This document shows, piece after piece, positions 33,145 through 41,730 of a DNA stretch of 52,549 bases. The notes beneath the pieces were generated by a model, which made no database searches, was not told the origin of the DNA, and saw nothing but the letters and a program-made list of their open reading frames with translations. The position numbers and the translations under genes are program-made. This DNA is from JALZAH01 sp051000755 (GTDB lineage Bacteria; Actinomycetota; Acidimicrobiia; Acidimicrobiales; Palsa-688): NCBI GenBank assembly GCA_051000755.1, contig JBPCNZ010000119.1, positions 1 to 52,549 on the forward strand, read 5' to 3'. Position 1 is the first letter of the stretch. Each line of letters opens with the position of its first letter.

Positions 33145-33702
33145 CTAGCGGTCCCGCCGGGCGGCGCGGTCGCTGAGGGCGGCCAGCCGGAGCCGGTTGT
33201 AACGCTGGGCGGCGATGCAGGGCCCGTTGGCGACCACCGCGTAGGCGACCATGGCCCCAAGCAGCACCCCACGACTCCCCAGGGCGGTGACGGGCAGGGC
33301 GAGCATGATCAGCCAGTGGACGCGCTCGGCCCGGCGCGTCTCGCCGGCCAGGGCCGTCCATCCGGCCGGGTCGAGGCGGCGGTCGAGACGCTTTCGCCGT
33401 CCGCCGGCGAAGGAGCCGGCGTCGGGCAACCACCGCTTCCAGTGCCGTATGCCGAGATGGCGGTAGAGCCCGCCGCCGCCCTCGAAGGCCCGCAGGGTGG
33501 TGAGGGGGCCGTCCCGGCCGACCCGTTCGTCGGGCCACCGGGCGCCCATCACCCCCACCAGGGTGCTCCAGCCGGCCCAGAGCAGGGCGTCGACCAGGAT
33601 GGCTGTGAAGACAGGGAGGTGAATGACCACGTCGGCTACCGAGAGGCTCGGGCTGGGGCTTCGGCGTCGATGGCGCCAAGCTTCCCACGGCCAGGATGCC
33701 AA
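33145..33702 (-). CDS. CrtO-like acyltransferase-family membrane protein
   Basis: About 185 residues with hydrophobic segments around residues 25-50 and 128-162. The central block LYRHLGIRHWKRWLPDAGSFAGG matches the glycosyl-4,4'-diaponeurosporenoate acyltransferase (CrtO) family, membrane enzymes that acylate a sugar on a lipid carrier. The start is uncertain: TTG 33702 has GGAGG about 10 nt upstream, and GTG 33630 is an alternative just before the first membrane helix. No carotenoid genes are in the window. Position at the head of the envelope locus suggests acylation of a glycan or glycolipid. Confidence 0.72.
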   Translation of the reverse strand: MASWPWEAWRHRRRSPSPSLSVADVVIHLPVFTAILVDALLWAGWSTLVGVMGARWPDERVGRDGPLTTLRAFEGGGGLYRHLGIRHWKRWLPDAGSFAGGRRKRLDRRLDPAGWTALAGETRRAERVHWLIMLALPVTALGSRGVLLGAMVAYAVVANGPCIAAQRYNRLRLAALSDRAARRDR

Positions 33703-33736
33703 CGGGGCCGTCCACCTCCCAACCCGGGCGCCGCCC

Positions 33737-33742
33737 TAGCGT
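33737..33742 (+). promoter_or_regulatory. Candidate leaderless -10 for the DUF3097 gene
   Basis: TAGCGT (TANNNT) is followed by exactly 6 nt and then the ATG at 33749, the spacing expected when transcription starts at the start codon. No ribosome-binding site is present. It lies in the 46-nt gap between two divergent genes. Confidence 0.4.
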
Positions 33743-33748
33743 GGCCGG

Positions 33749-34576
33749 ATGCCTCACCACCCGGGTCCGGGGATCCTCGGCGGCCCCATCGACGGTCCCT
33801 GGCGGGCGGCGGTCACCTACCCCGAGCTCGAAGCCCGGGTCGGGTTGCGGGCCACCCACCTCGGGTCGCGCTTCACCGGTGTGGTGGCTCGCTTCGACCA
33901 CGACGGCGGGGTGGTGCTGTGCTCGGTCAACACCGGCGCCGAGCGGGTGTTCCGGATGCACCCGGGGTCGTTCCGGGTGGGCGGGCGCACCGTCACCCTC
34001 GCCCGCCCCCACCCGACGGGAGCGGCGCCACCGGCGCACAGCGCCTCGGGATCGGTGCTCGGGCCCCGCAGGCCGGCCCGGGTGGCCCGCGCCGGGCGCA
34101 TCCTGGTCGAGGGCATCCACGACGCCGAGCTGGTCGAGAAGGTGTGGGGCGACGACCTGCGGGCGGACGGTGTCGTCGTCCAGCGCCTCGACGGAGTGGA
34201 TGACCTGGCCGCGATCGTCGGGGCGTTCGCCCCCGCCGCCGACGCCCGGCTCGGCGTCCTCGTCGACCATCTGGTGGCCGGCAGCAAGGAGTCGCGGATC
34301 GCGGAGACGGCCCGCGGCCCCCACGTGATGATCGCCGGCACCCCCTTCGTCGACGTGTGGGCGGCCGTGCGCCCCTCCGTGCTCGGCATCGCCGCCTGGC
34401 CGCAGATCCCCAAGGGCAGGTCCTGGAAGGAAGGCGTCTGTGAAGCGCTCGGCGAGCCCGTCCCGGGCCGCCTGTGGAAGCGGATCCTCGGCTCGGTCAG
34501 CACCTATGCCGACCTGGAGCCGGCCCTGGTAGGGGCGGTGGAGTCGCTCATCGATTTTGTCACCGCCGGCCCCTGA
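33749..34576 (+). CDS. DUF3097 family protein
   Basis: A 275-residue member of an actinobacterial family of unknown function. The middle block RILVEGIHDAELVEKVWGDDLR resembles a Toprim-like fold (conserved Glu, then LGVLVDHLVAGSKES with Asp), which in other proteins binds metal and nucleic acid. C-terminal blocks HVMIAGTPFVDVWAAV and PQIPKGRSWKEGVCEALG are family signatures. It may act on nucleic acid, but this is speculation from fold resemblance. It precedes the hut operon by 125 nt, a gap that contains a possible -10. Confidence 0.88.
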   Translation: MPHHPGPGILGGPIDGPWRAAVTYPELEARVGLRATHLGSRFTGVVARFDHDGGVVLCSVNTGAERVFRMHPGSFRVGGRTVTLARPHPTGAAPPAHSASGSVLGPRRPARVARAGRILVEGIHDAELVEKVWGDDLRADGVVVQRLDGVDDLAAIVGAFAPAADARLGVLVDHLVAGSKESRIAETARGPHVMIAGTPFVDVWAAVRPSVLGIAAWPQIPKGRSWKEGVCEALGEPVPGRLWKRILGSVSTYADLEPALVGAVESLIDFVTAGP

Positions 34577-34585
34577 CGGGGGCGG

Positions 34586-34591
34586 TATTCT
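34586..34591 (+). promoter_or_regulatory. Candidate -10 for the hut operon
   Basis: TATTCT is the most AT-rich hexamer between the DUF3097 stop (34576) and hutH. A transcript from about 34598 would have a leader of roughly 100 nt before the ATG at 34702. No HutC or other operator palindrome was recognised in the leader. Confidence 0.3.
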
Positions 34592-34701
34592 GTGTCGACC
34601 GCAACCTGTCGGAGACCCACCACGAGCTTGATCCTCCCCTTCCGCCCGTCCTCGTTCGGATCACCCGAGGGCCCGCCGCGGGGATGGGGCGGGCGGCGAC
34701 C

Positions 34702-36255
34702 ATGGCGGTGACGGCTCTCGGTCTCGACGGGCGGTCACTCGATGTGCCCACCATCGCCGGCCTGGCCGAGCGGTCCATCCCTGCCATCACCGACCTGTCG
34801 CTCGTCGATCAGGCGACGCATGCCGCCACGGCCATGGTCTCGGTACCGGCCTACGGGCGCAGCACCGGCGTCGGCGCCAACCGCGAGCTCCTCGTCGACG
34901 CATCCGACACCGGCCACGCGTTGCGCCTGTGGGCCAGCCACGCCGCAGCCACCGGCCCGCTGATCGACGAGGTGGCGGTGCGGGCCATGCTGGCCGTCCG
35001 CCTCAACCAGATCTGCACGGGCCGCACCGGGGTGTCCTCGGAGTGCGCCCACGCCCTGCGCCAGGCGATCGAGGCCGACGCCCTGCCCGCCGTGCACCGC
35101 TACGGCGCCGTCGGCACCGGGGATCTGACCGCCCTGGCTGAGCTGGGCCTGTGCCTGGCCGGTAGGCGGCCCTGGTGGCGGGTGGAGGGCGTGGCCCCCG
35201 AGCCGATCACTCCGACGGTCGGTGACGGTCTCGGCCTGCTGTCGAGCAATGCCCTCACCGTCGCCCTGGCCGCCCTCGCCTCCAACGGCCTGACCGAGCT
35301 GTCGCGGGCCGCCACCATGATCACCGCCATGAGCTGCGTAGCCGCCGGCACCTCCGCGGAGGCCTTCTCGCCCGTGGTCTGGCCCGACCGGACGGCCGGT
35401 GTCGCCGACACCTCCGGGCGATCGGTCCGCCTCGGCTCATCGGGCGGGGCCTGGGTGGCATCCACCCTCGCCGAGCTGCTCCGTGGCGACGGCCGCCGGC
35501 TCCAGGACCCCTACCCGCTGCGGGCTGCGCCCGCCTGGCACGGCCCTCTCGTCACCGCCATCGACGAGCTCTCTGCGGAGCTGCAACGCGAGCTCAACCG
35601 GTCGACCGAGAACCCCCTCCTCGTCCCGGAGGTCGGTCGCTGGTTGCACCATGCCGCCATCGTGGCGACCGAACTGGCCGCCCACCTCGACGCCACCCGG
35701 GTCGCCCTCGTCACCGCGGCCAACGGCTCGCTGGCCCGCATCCGCCTCCTCCATCTCCCGAATGTGACCGGGCTCCCTGCGTTTCTCGCCGTCGGGCCGC
35801 CAGGCAGCAGCGGGACCATGATCTGCGAGTACAGCGCCGCCGCGGCCGTGGCCGAGCTTCATCAGCGGTCCCTGCCGGCCGGGATGGCCTGGACGACCCT
35901 CTCGCTCGGCCACGAGGACGGCGCCAGCTTCGCCACCCAGAGCGCCATCGCCGCCCGGGAGGGGGTCGCCCCCTTCCGGGCGGTGCTGAGCGCGGAGCTG
36001 ACCGTGGCCGCCCGGGCCCTGCGGATCTCCGGTTGGCCGGGCGAGGGGCTGCGGGACACGGCCGCCCCCCTGCTCGGCGATCTGATCGACACCGTCCTGG
36101 CCGGCCTCCCCGACGAGCTCGGCGACCACGACCTCGGCCCCGAGCTGGAGCTCGCCTCCGAGCTGTTGCCGACCCTGGCCGCGGCATCGCTGGCCGTCGG
36201 ATCGGTCGACCCCCTCCCGACGGGGCAATTCCCCAGAGAAGGAGCCACACCATGA
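34702..36255 (+). CDS. hutH: Histidine ammonia-lyase-family protein (HutH) with altered MIO triad
   Basis: Aromatic amino acid lyase family, 517 residues, first gene of the hut operon, expected to deaminate histidine to urocanate. Tyr51 in AYGRSTGVGAN, the QDPYPLRAAP block, NRSTENPLL and the distal GHEDGAS block fit the family. The cofactor segment reads YGAVGTGDLTALA where the family has GSVGASGDLAPLA: the Ala-Ser-Gly that cyclises to MIO is Gly138-Thr139-Gly140. The usual LINGTQ block is also changed (LLSSNAL). ATG 34702 is preferred over ATG 34684; upstream sequence overlaps DUF3097. Confidence 0.85.
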   Translation: MAVTALGLDGRSLDVPTIAGLAERSIPAITDLSLVDQATHAATAMVSVPAYGRSTGVGANRELLVDASDTGHALRLWASHAAATGPLIDEVAVRAMLAVRLNQICTGRTGVSSECAHALRQAIEADALPAVHRYGAVGTGDLTALAELGLCLAGRRPWWRVEGVAPEPITPTVGDGLGLLSSNALTVALAALASNGLTELSRAATMITAMSCVAAGTSAEAFSPVVWPDRTAGVADTSGRSVRLGSSGGAWVASTLAELLRGDGRRLQDPYPLRAAPAWHGPLVTAIDELSAELQRELNRSTENPLLVPEVGRWLHHAAIVATELAAHLDATRVALVTAANGSLARIRLLHLPNVTGLPAFLAVGPPGSSGTMICEYSAAAAVAELHQRSLPAGMAWTTLSLGHEDGASFATQSAIAAREGVAPFRAVLSAELTVAARALRISGWPGEGLRDTAAPLLGDLIDTVLAGLPDELGDHDLGPELELASELLPTLAAASLAVGSVDPLPTGQFPREGATP

Positions 36256-37916
36256 CCGTCCCGCCGTATGTGCCGCGGCGCGCCGAGCGGGGCAGCAACC
36301 TGAGCTGCCGGGGTTGGCCCCAGGAGGCGGCCCTGCGGATGCTCCACAACAACCTCGATCCGGACGTGGCCGAACGCCCCGAGGACCTCGTCGTCTACGG
36401 CGGTACCGGGCGGGCGGCGCGGGACTGGGACTCGCTGCATGCCATCGAGGCCTCGCTCGTCGAGTTGGCGGACGACGAGACGCTGCTGGTCGGCTCGGGT
36501 CGCCCCGTCGGGCGCTTCCGGACCCACGAGTGGGCGCCGCGGGTCCTGATCGCCAACTCCAACCTGGTACCGGACTGGGCCAACTGGGAGGAGTTCCGCC
36601 GCCTGGAGGCGCTGGGGCTGACCATGTACGGGCAGATGACGGCCGGCAGCTGGATCTACATCGGGACCCAGGGCATCCTCCAGGGCACCTACGAGACGTT
36701 CGCTGCGGTGGCGACCAAATGTTTCGGCGGATCGTTGCGCGGCCACATCGTCCTCACCGCAGGCCTCGGTGGGATGGGGGGCGCCCAGCCCCTGGCCATC
36801 ACCATGAACGACGGCGTGGCCCTCTGCGTCGAGTGCGACGAGGCCCGCATCGACCGCCGGATCGCCCAGCGCTACCTCGACGAGAAGGCCCCGTCGCTGG
36901 AGGGCGCCCTGGCCCGCTGCGAAGCCGCCGCCAAGGCGGGCGAAGCGGTGTCGGTAGGGGTGGTGGGCAACGCCGCCGACGCCTTCGCCGAACTGCTCCG
37001 CCTCGGCGCTCCCATCGACGTCGTCACCGACCAGACCTCGGCCCACGACCCTCTCGCCTACCTGCCGAGCGGGGTGGCGATCGAGGACATGGCCGCCTAC
37101 CGGGCGGAGGACGCGGCCGGCTTCACCGACCGAGCGCGGGCATCGATGGCCCGCCACGTGGAGGCCATGGTCGGCTTCGCCGACGGTGGCGCCGAGGTCT
37201 TCGACTACGGAAACTCGATCCGAGACGAGGCCCGCAAGGGCGGCTACGGGCGGGCGTTCTCGTTCCCCGGCTTCGTCCCCGCCTACATCCGTCCCCTGTT
37301 CTGCGAGGGCAAAGGCCCGTTCCGGTGGGCGGCTCTGTCGGGGGATCCGGCCGACATAGCCGCTACGGACCGGGCCGTGCTGGAGCTGTTCGGAGACAAC
37401 GAGCCGCTGGTTCGGTGGATGCGCCTGGCGAGCGAGCGGGTCGCCTTCCAAGGCCTTCCTGCCCGGATCTGCTGGTTGGGCTACGGCGAGCGGGAGCGGG
37501 CCGGTGCCCGCTTCAACGACATGGTGGCGGCGGGCGAGGTGGCGGCACCGATCGTGATCGGCCGCGACCACCTCGATTGCGGCTCGGTCGCCTCGCCTTA
37601 CCGTGAGACCGAAGGGATGGCCGACGGATCGGACGCCATCGCCGACTGGCCCCTGCTCAACGCCCTGCTCAACACGGCCAGCGGGGCATCGTGGGTCTCG
37701 ATCCACCACGGCGGCGGGGTCGGCATCGGGCGATCCATCCATGCCGGCCAGGTCTGTGTCGCCGACGGCACCCCGCTGGCCGCCGAGAAGCTCTCCCGCG
37801 TGCTCACCAACGATCCGGGCACGGGGATCATCCGCCATGTCGACGCCGGCTACCCCCGAGCCGAGGCCGTCGCCGAGGAGCGAGGGGTCGCCATTCCCAT
37901 GCGCGAGCCCCGGTGA
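36252..37916 (+). CDS. hutU: Urocanate hydratase (HutU)
   Basis: NAD-dependent enzyme converting urocanate to imidazolonepropionate. The 554-residue length is standard. MLHNNLDPDVAERPEDLVVYGGTGRAARDW at the N-terminus, MTAGSWIYIGTQGILQGTYETF, and the NAD loop TAGLGGMGGAQPLA are diagnostic. The ATG 36252 overlaps the hutH stop by 4 nt, with AAGGAG 7 nt upstream. The longer frame that begins inside hutH is not real. Confidence 0.97.
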   Translation: MTVPPYVPRRAERGSNLSCRGWPQEAALRMLHNNLDPDVAERPEDLVVYGGTGRAARDWDSLHAIEASLVELADDETLLVGSGRPVGRFRTHEWAPRVLIANSNLVPDWANWEEFRRLEALGLTMYGQMTAGSWIYIGTQGILQGTYETFAAVATKCFGGSLRGHIVLTAGLGGMGGAQPLAITMNDGVALCVECDEARIDRRIAQRYLDEKAPSLEGALARCEAAAKAGEAVSVGVVGNAADAFAELLRLGAPIDVVTDQTSAHDPLAYLPSGVAIEDMAAYRAEDAAGFTDRARASMARHVEAMVGFADGGAEVFDYGNSIRDEARKGGYGRAFSFPGFVPAYIRPLFCEGKGPFRWAALSGDPADIAATDRAVLELFGDNEPLVRWMRLASERVAFQGLPARICWLGYGERERAGARFNDMVAAGEVAAPIVIGRDHLDCGSVASPYRETEGMADGSDAIADWPLLNALLNTASGASWVSIHHGGGVGIGRSIHAGQVCVADGTPLAAEKLSRVLTNDPGTGIIRHVDAGYPRAEAVAEERGVAIPMREPR

Positions 37917-39172
37917 TACCCACCGAGGCGGCCGGCACCTCCGCGGGCCAGGAGATGGGCCGCCGCTTCGACGCGGCCTGGCACGACCTCGCCTCCATCG
38001 GGGCCCGTCCCGACGGCGGCTACGACCGCTTCGCGTGGACCGACGAGGACGCCCAGATGCGACGGTGGTTCGCGACCGAGGCGGCGTCCCGGTCCCTCAC
38101 GGTGGAGACCGACCGCAATGGCAACCAGTGGGCGTGGTGGGGCCGGCGGGGGCCGGGAGCGGTCGTCACCGGAAGCCACCTCGACAGCGTCCCGGGAGGG
38201 GGCGCCTACGACGGCCCGCTCGGCGTGCTCTCGGGATTCCTCGCCGTGGACGAGCTGCGCCGCCGTTCAGTCACCCCAGTGCGCCCCATCGCGGTGGCCA
38301 ACTTCGTGGACGAGGAAGGGGCCCGCTTCGGGTTGGCCTGCATGGGCAGCCGCCTGCTGTGCGGGGAGGTGGCGCCCCCGGCGGCCCGGGCCCTGCGCGA
38401 CACCGGAGGGACGACCCTGGCCGAGGCCATGGCCACCAACGGGGCCGACCCCGCGGCCCTCGGCGCCGAACCGGACCGGCTGGAGGAGATCTCGGCGTTC
38501 GTGGAGCTGCACGTCGAGCAGGGACGGGACCTGATCGACCGGGGGGCAGCGGTCGGGGTGGCCACCGCCATCTGGCCCCACGGACGCTGGCGGTTCCGCT
38601 TCTCGGGGGAGGGCAACCACGCCGGGACCACCAGGCTGGACGACCGGCGCGACCCCATGCTGCCCTTCGCCTCCACGGTTCTGGCGGCCCGCCAGGCGGC
38701 CCGCCGGGCGGGGGCCCACACCACCTTCGGGCGGGTCGAGGTGACCCCCAACTGGGCCAACGCCATCGCCTCGCAGGTCGACGCCTGGCTCGACGCCCGA
38801 GCCCCGACCACCACCGCCGTGGCCCGGGTCGTCGACGAGGTCACGGCCCACGCCCGCCAGGTCGCCGCCGGCCACGGCGTCGACGTCGAGATCACCTCCC
38901 AGTCGTCCGCCCCGGCCGTGGAGTTCGCCGACGAGTTGCGGGAGCGGCTGGGGGCGGTGCTCGCGACCCGGCGCCGAGGACCCGTCCCCCACCTGCCCAC
39001 CGGCGCCGGCCACGACGCCGGCGTCCTGGCCGCCTTCGTTCCGGCCGCCATGCTGTTCGTCCGCAACCCGACCGGCGTGAGCCACAGCCCCGCCGAGCAC
39101 GCCGATCGCCACGATTGTCTGGCGGGCGTGGCCGCTCTCAGCGACGTGCTGGCCGATCTGGCCTGCTCGTGA
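37913..39172 (+). CDS. M20-family amidase (allantoate amidohydrolase / N-carbamoyl-amino-acid hydrolase type)
   Basis: Dinuclear-metal amidohydrolase of 419 residues. Metal ligands are visible in GSHLDSVPGGGAYDGPLGV (His, Asp), NFVDEEGARFG (Glu pair), ELHVEQG (His) and SHSPAEH (His). GTG 37913 overlaps the hutU stop as GTGA. By family the substrates are N-carbamoyl or allantoate-type compounds. By location, between hutU and hutF with no hutG in the operon, it probably hydrolyses N-formylglutamate to glutamate and formate. No allantoin genes are nearby. Confidence 0.88.
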   Translation: MIPTEAAGTSAGQEMGRRFDAAWHDLASIGARPDGGYDRFAWTDEDAQMRRWFATEAASRSLTVETDRNGNQWAWWGRRGPGAVVTGSHLDSVPGGGAYDGPLGVLSGFLAVDELRRRSVTPVRPIAVANFVDEEGARFGLACMGSRLLCGEVAPPAARALRDTGGTTLAEAMATNGADPAALGAEPDRLEEISAFVELHVEQGRDLIDRGAAVGVATAIWPHGRWRFRFSGEGNHAGTTRLDDRRDPMLPFASTVLAARQAARRAGAHTTFGRVEVTPNWANAIASQVDAWLDARAPTTTAVARVVDEVTAHARQVAAGHGVDVEITSQSSAPAVEFADELRERLGAVLATRRRGPVPHLPTGAGHDAGVLAAFVPAAMLFVRNPTGVSHSPAEHADRHDCLAGVAALSDVLADLACS

Positions 39173-40500
39173 TCCGTTACCACTGCGCCCACGCGTGGCT
39201 CGGCGGGCCGACGACCACCCGGGACGTGATCGTCGAGGTCGAGGGCGATCGCATCGTCGAGGTGACCACCGGGCCTCGGCCCCCCGAGGCTGTCGGGCTG
39301 CGAGGCATCACCGTGCCCGGCCTCGCCGACGTCCACTCCCACGCCTTCCACCGGGCCCTGCGCGCCCGGACCCAGCACGGTCCGGGATCGTTCTGGACCT
39401 GGCGGGACCAGATGTACCGGGCCGCCGCCGGTCTCGATCCCGACCGCTACCACCGCCTGGCCCGAGCGACGTACGCGGAGATGGTCCTGGCCGGCGTGAC
39501 GTGCGTCGGCGAGTTTCACTACGTCCACCACCGTCCCGACGGTGGGCCCTACGACGACGTCAACGTCATGGGGGCGGCCCTCGTGGCCGCCGCCGCCGAG
39601 GCCGGCGTGCGCATCACCCTCCTGGACACCTGCTACCTCCAGGGCGGCCCCGATCGCCCCCTCGAGGGGATCCAACGGCGCTTCGGCGACGTGGACGGCG
39701 ACGCGTGGGCCGAGCGGGCTTCGGCCCGCCCGGAGGCGGGCCACGCCCGCATGGGCGCGGCGATCCACTCGGTGCGAGCCGTGCCGCCCGATCAGGCCGC
39801 CATCGTCGCCACCTGGGCGGCTCAGCGTCGTGCACCGCTCCACGCCCACCTCTCGGAGCAACCGGCGGAAAACGCGGCCTCGCTGGCGGCCTATGGCGCC
39901 ACCCCTACCGCCGTCCTCGCCGCCGCCGGGGCGCTGGGCCCTCGCACCACGGCCGTTCATGCCACCCACCTCGGCGGGGCCGACATCGAGATGCTGGGCT
40001 CCACCAGCACCGGGATCTGCATGTGCCCCACCACCGAGCGCGACCTGGCCGACGGCATCGGCCCGGCCCGGGCTCTGGCCGATGCCGGTTCGCCCATCTC
40101 CGTGGGCACCGACAGTCACGCCGTCATCGACGTCCTGGAGGAGGCCCGGGCGCTGGAGCTCGACGAGCGCCTGGCCCGAGGCGAGCGGGGCCGGTGGTCG
40201 CCGGAGGCGCTGCTGGGGGCGGCCACCTACGCCGGACACGCCGCCCTGGGCTGGCCCGACGCCGGGCGGATCGAGCCGGGGGCCATCGCCGACCTGGTCA
40301 CGGTCGGCCTTGACACCCCCCGTCTGGCCGGCGCCGACCACGGCCAGTTGGTGGCGGCGGTGGTCTATGCCGCCACCGCCGCTGACATCACCGATGTCGT
40401 GGCCTCCGGCCGCCATGTCGTGGCCTCCGGGCGCCACACCGGTCTCGTCGACGTGGCCGCCCAGCTCGACGCCGCCGTCCGCGAGCTGATGGGCCGGTGA
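39169..40500 (+). CDS. hutF: Formimidoylglutamate deiminase (HutF)
   Basis: Amidohydrolase-superfamily enzyme of 443 residues that turns formiminoglutamate into N-formylglutamate and ammonia. The zinc ligands are in DVHSHAFHRAL (His-x-His), HAHLSEQPAEN, HATHLGG and GTDSHA (Asp). The HLSEQ sequence is characteristic of HutF. GTG 39169 overlaps the preceding stop by 4 nt. The last 30 residues include VVASGRH twice in a row, encoded by a 21-bp near-perfect tandem duplication (40396-40437). Confidence 0.94.
   Translation: MIRYHCAHAWLGGPTTTRDVIVEVEGDRIVEVTTGPRPPEAVGLRGITVPGLADVHSHAFHRALRARTQHGPGSFWTWRDQMYRAAAGLDPDRYHRLARATYAEMVLAGVTCVGEFHYVHHRPDGGPYDDVNVMGAALVAAAAEAGVRITLLDTCYLQGGPDRPLEGIQRRFGDVDGDAWAERASARPEAGHARMGAAIHSVRAVPPDQAAIVATWAAQRRAPLHAHLSEQPAENAASLAAYGATPTAVLAAAGALGPRTTAVHATHLGGADIEMLGSTSTGICMCPTTERDLADGIGPARALADAGSPISVGTDSHAVIDVLEEARALELDERLARGERGRWSPEALLGAATYAGHAALGWPDAGRIEPGAIADLVTVGLDTPRLAGADHGQLVAAVVYAATAADITDVVASGRHVVASGRHTGLVDVAAQLDAAVRELMGR
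40396..40437 (+). repeat. 21-bp in-frame tandem duplication at the hutF 3' end
   Basis: The two units 40396-40416 and 40417-40437 match at all but two of 21 positions and encode VVASGRH twice. It adds seven residues and preserves the frame. Confidence 0.9.
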
Positions 40501-41696
40501 CCTCGCTTCTCGTCGACCGCATCGGCTGCCTGGTTACCAACGACGAGCGATGGGGCGACGGCCTGCTCGGACGCCTGGACAGCGCCGTCCTCGTCGTCGA
40601 AGAAGGCCGGGTGGTCTGGGTCGGGACCGGCGGCGGGCGGCCGCCACCGGCCGATCAGCGGGTCGACGTCGACGGGCGGACCGTCGTGCCCGGATTTGTC
40701 GACAGCCACGGTCATCTCGTCTTCGCCGGGGACCGCAGCGAGGAGTTCGCGGCGCGCATGGGCGGCCGGCCCTACCGGGCCGGCGGCATCCGCACCACGG
40801 TGGCGGCGACGAGAGGCGCAACGGACGAGGCCCTGATGGGCAACGCCACCCGGCTGGCGGCCGAGGCCTTGGCGTCGGGATCGACAACCATTGAGTGCAA
40901 GTCGGGATACGGCCTCACCATTGACGACGAGCGGCGCAGCCTGGAGGTGGCGGCGGCCGTGACGCCGGAGGTCACCTTCCTCGGCGCCCATGTCGTCCCG
41001 CCGGAGTTCGCCGGTCGCAGCGACGACTACGTGGCTCTGGTGTGCACGGCGATGCTCGACGCCTGCGCGGCCCAGGCCCGCTGGATCGACGTGTTCTGCG
41101 AGCGGGGCGCCTTCGATGTGGACCAGGCCCGGGAGGTGCTCCAGGCCGGTCAGCGACGGGGTCTGGCGGCCCGGGTCCACGCCAACCAGTTGGAAGCGGG
41201 GCCGGGGGCCCAGTTGGCGGTGGAGGTGGGCGCCGCGTCCGCCGACCACCTGACCCACCTGAGCGCCGCCGATGTCGAGGCGCTGGCCGGATCGGAGGTC
41301 GTCGCGACCCTGCTGCCGGGTGCGGACTTCTCCACCCGGTCACCGTTCGCCGACGGCCGTCGCCTCCTCGACGCGGGAGCCACCGTCGCCCTGGCGTCGG
41401 ACTGCAACCCGGGCACCAGCTACACCACCAACCTCCCCTTCTGCATCGCCCTGGCGGTCCGGGAGATGGGTCTCAGCCCCGACGAGGCACTGTGGGCGGC
41501 AACCGCCGGCGGCGCGGCAGCCCTTCGACGACCCGACGTCGGCCACCTTGGCATCGGAGCCACCGCAGATTTCCTCGTCATCGACGCCCCGTCTCCGGTC
41601 CACCTCGCCTACCGGCCCGGCGTTCCCCTCGTCAGCCAGGTCTGGACCTCGGGGTGCCGGCGGCTCGGAGGCATGGCTGCCGGCCTCAACGGGTAG
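40497..41696 (+). CDS. hutI: Imidazolonepropionase (HutI)
   Basis: Zinc amidohydrolase of 399 residues that opens imidazolonepropionate to formiminoglutamate. VPGFVDSHGHLVFAGDRSEEFAARMGG is the N-terminal metal and substrate block, SGYGLTIDDE and FLGAHVVPPEF are typical, and ALASDCNPGTSYTTNLPF is the C-terminal signature. GTG 40497 overlaps the hutF stop by 4 nt, so the five hut genes form one translationally coupled chain. It ends the operon. Confidence 0.97.
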   Translation: MTSLLVDRIGCLVTNDERWGDGLLGRLDSAVLVVEEGRVVWVGTGGGRPPPADQRVDVDGRTVVPGFVDSHGHLVFAGDRSEEFAARMGGRPYRAGGIRTTVAATRGATDEALMGNATRLAAEALASGSTTIECKSGYGLTIDDERRSLEVAAAVTPEVTFLGAHVVPPEFAGRSDDYVALVCTAMLDACAAQARWIDVFCERGAFDVDQAREVLQAGQRRGLAARVHANQLEAGPGAQLAVEVGAASADHLTHLSAADVEALAGSEVVATLLPGADFSTRSPFADGRRLLDAGATVALASDCNPGTSYTTNLPFCIALAVREMGLSPDEALWAATAGGAAALRRPDVGHLGIGATADFLVIDAPSPVHLAYRPGVPLVSQVWTSGCRRLGGMAAGLNG

Positions 41697-41730
41697 GCAC
41701 ACGAGCACCTACCGAGGCGAGGAGGTCACT

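Noticed and set aside
14404..33702. Idea that the polysaccharide locus is recently acquired foreign DNA
   Set aside because: Base composition and start-codon habits look like the rest of the window and no mobility genes flank it; the adjacent tRNA-Leu shows no duplicated 3' end that would mark an attachment site.
37603..39168. Long frame upstream of hutF overlapping hutU and the M20 gene
   Set aside because: Out of frame with both real genes and arginine/proline rich; hutF begins at GTG 39169 with a 4-nt overlap.
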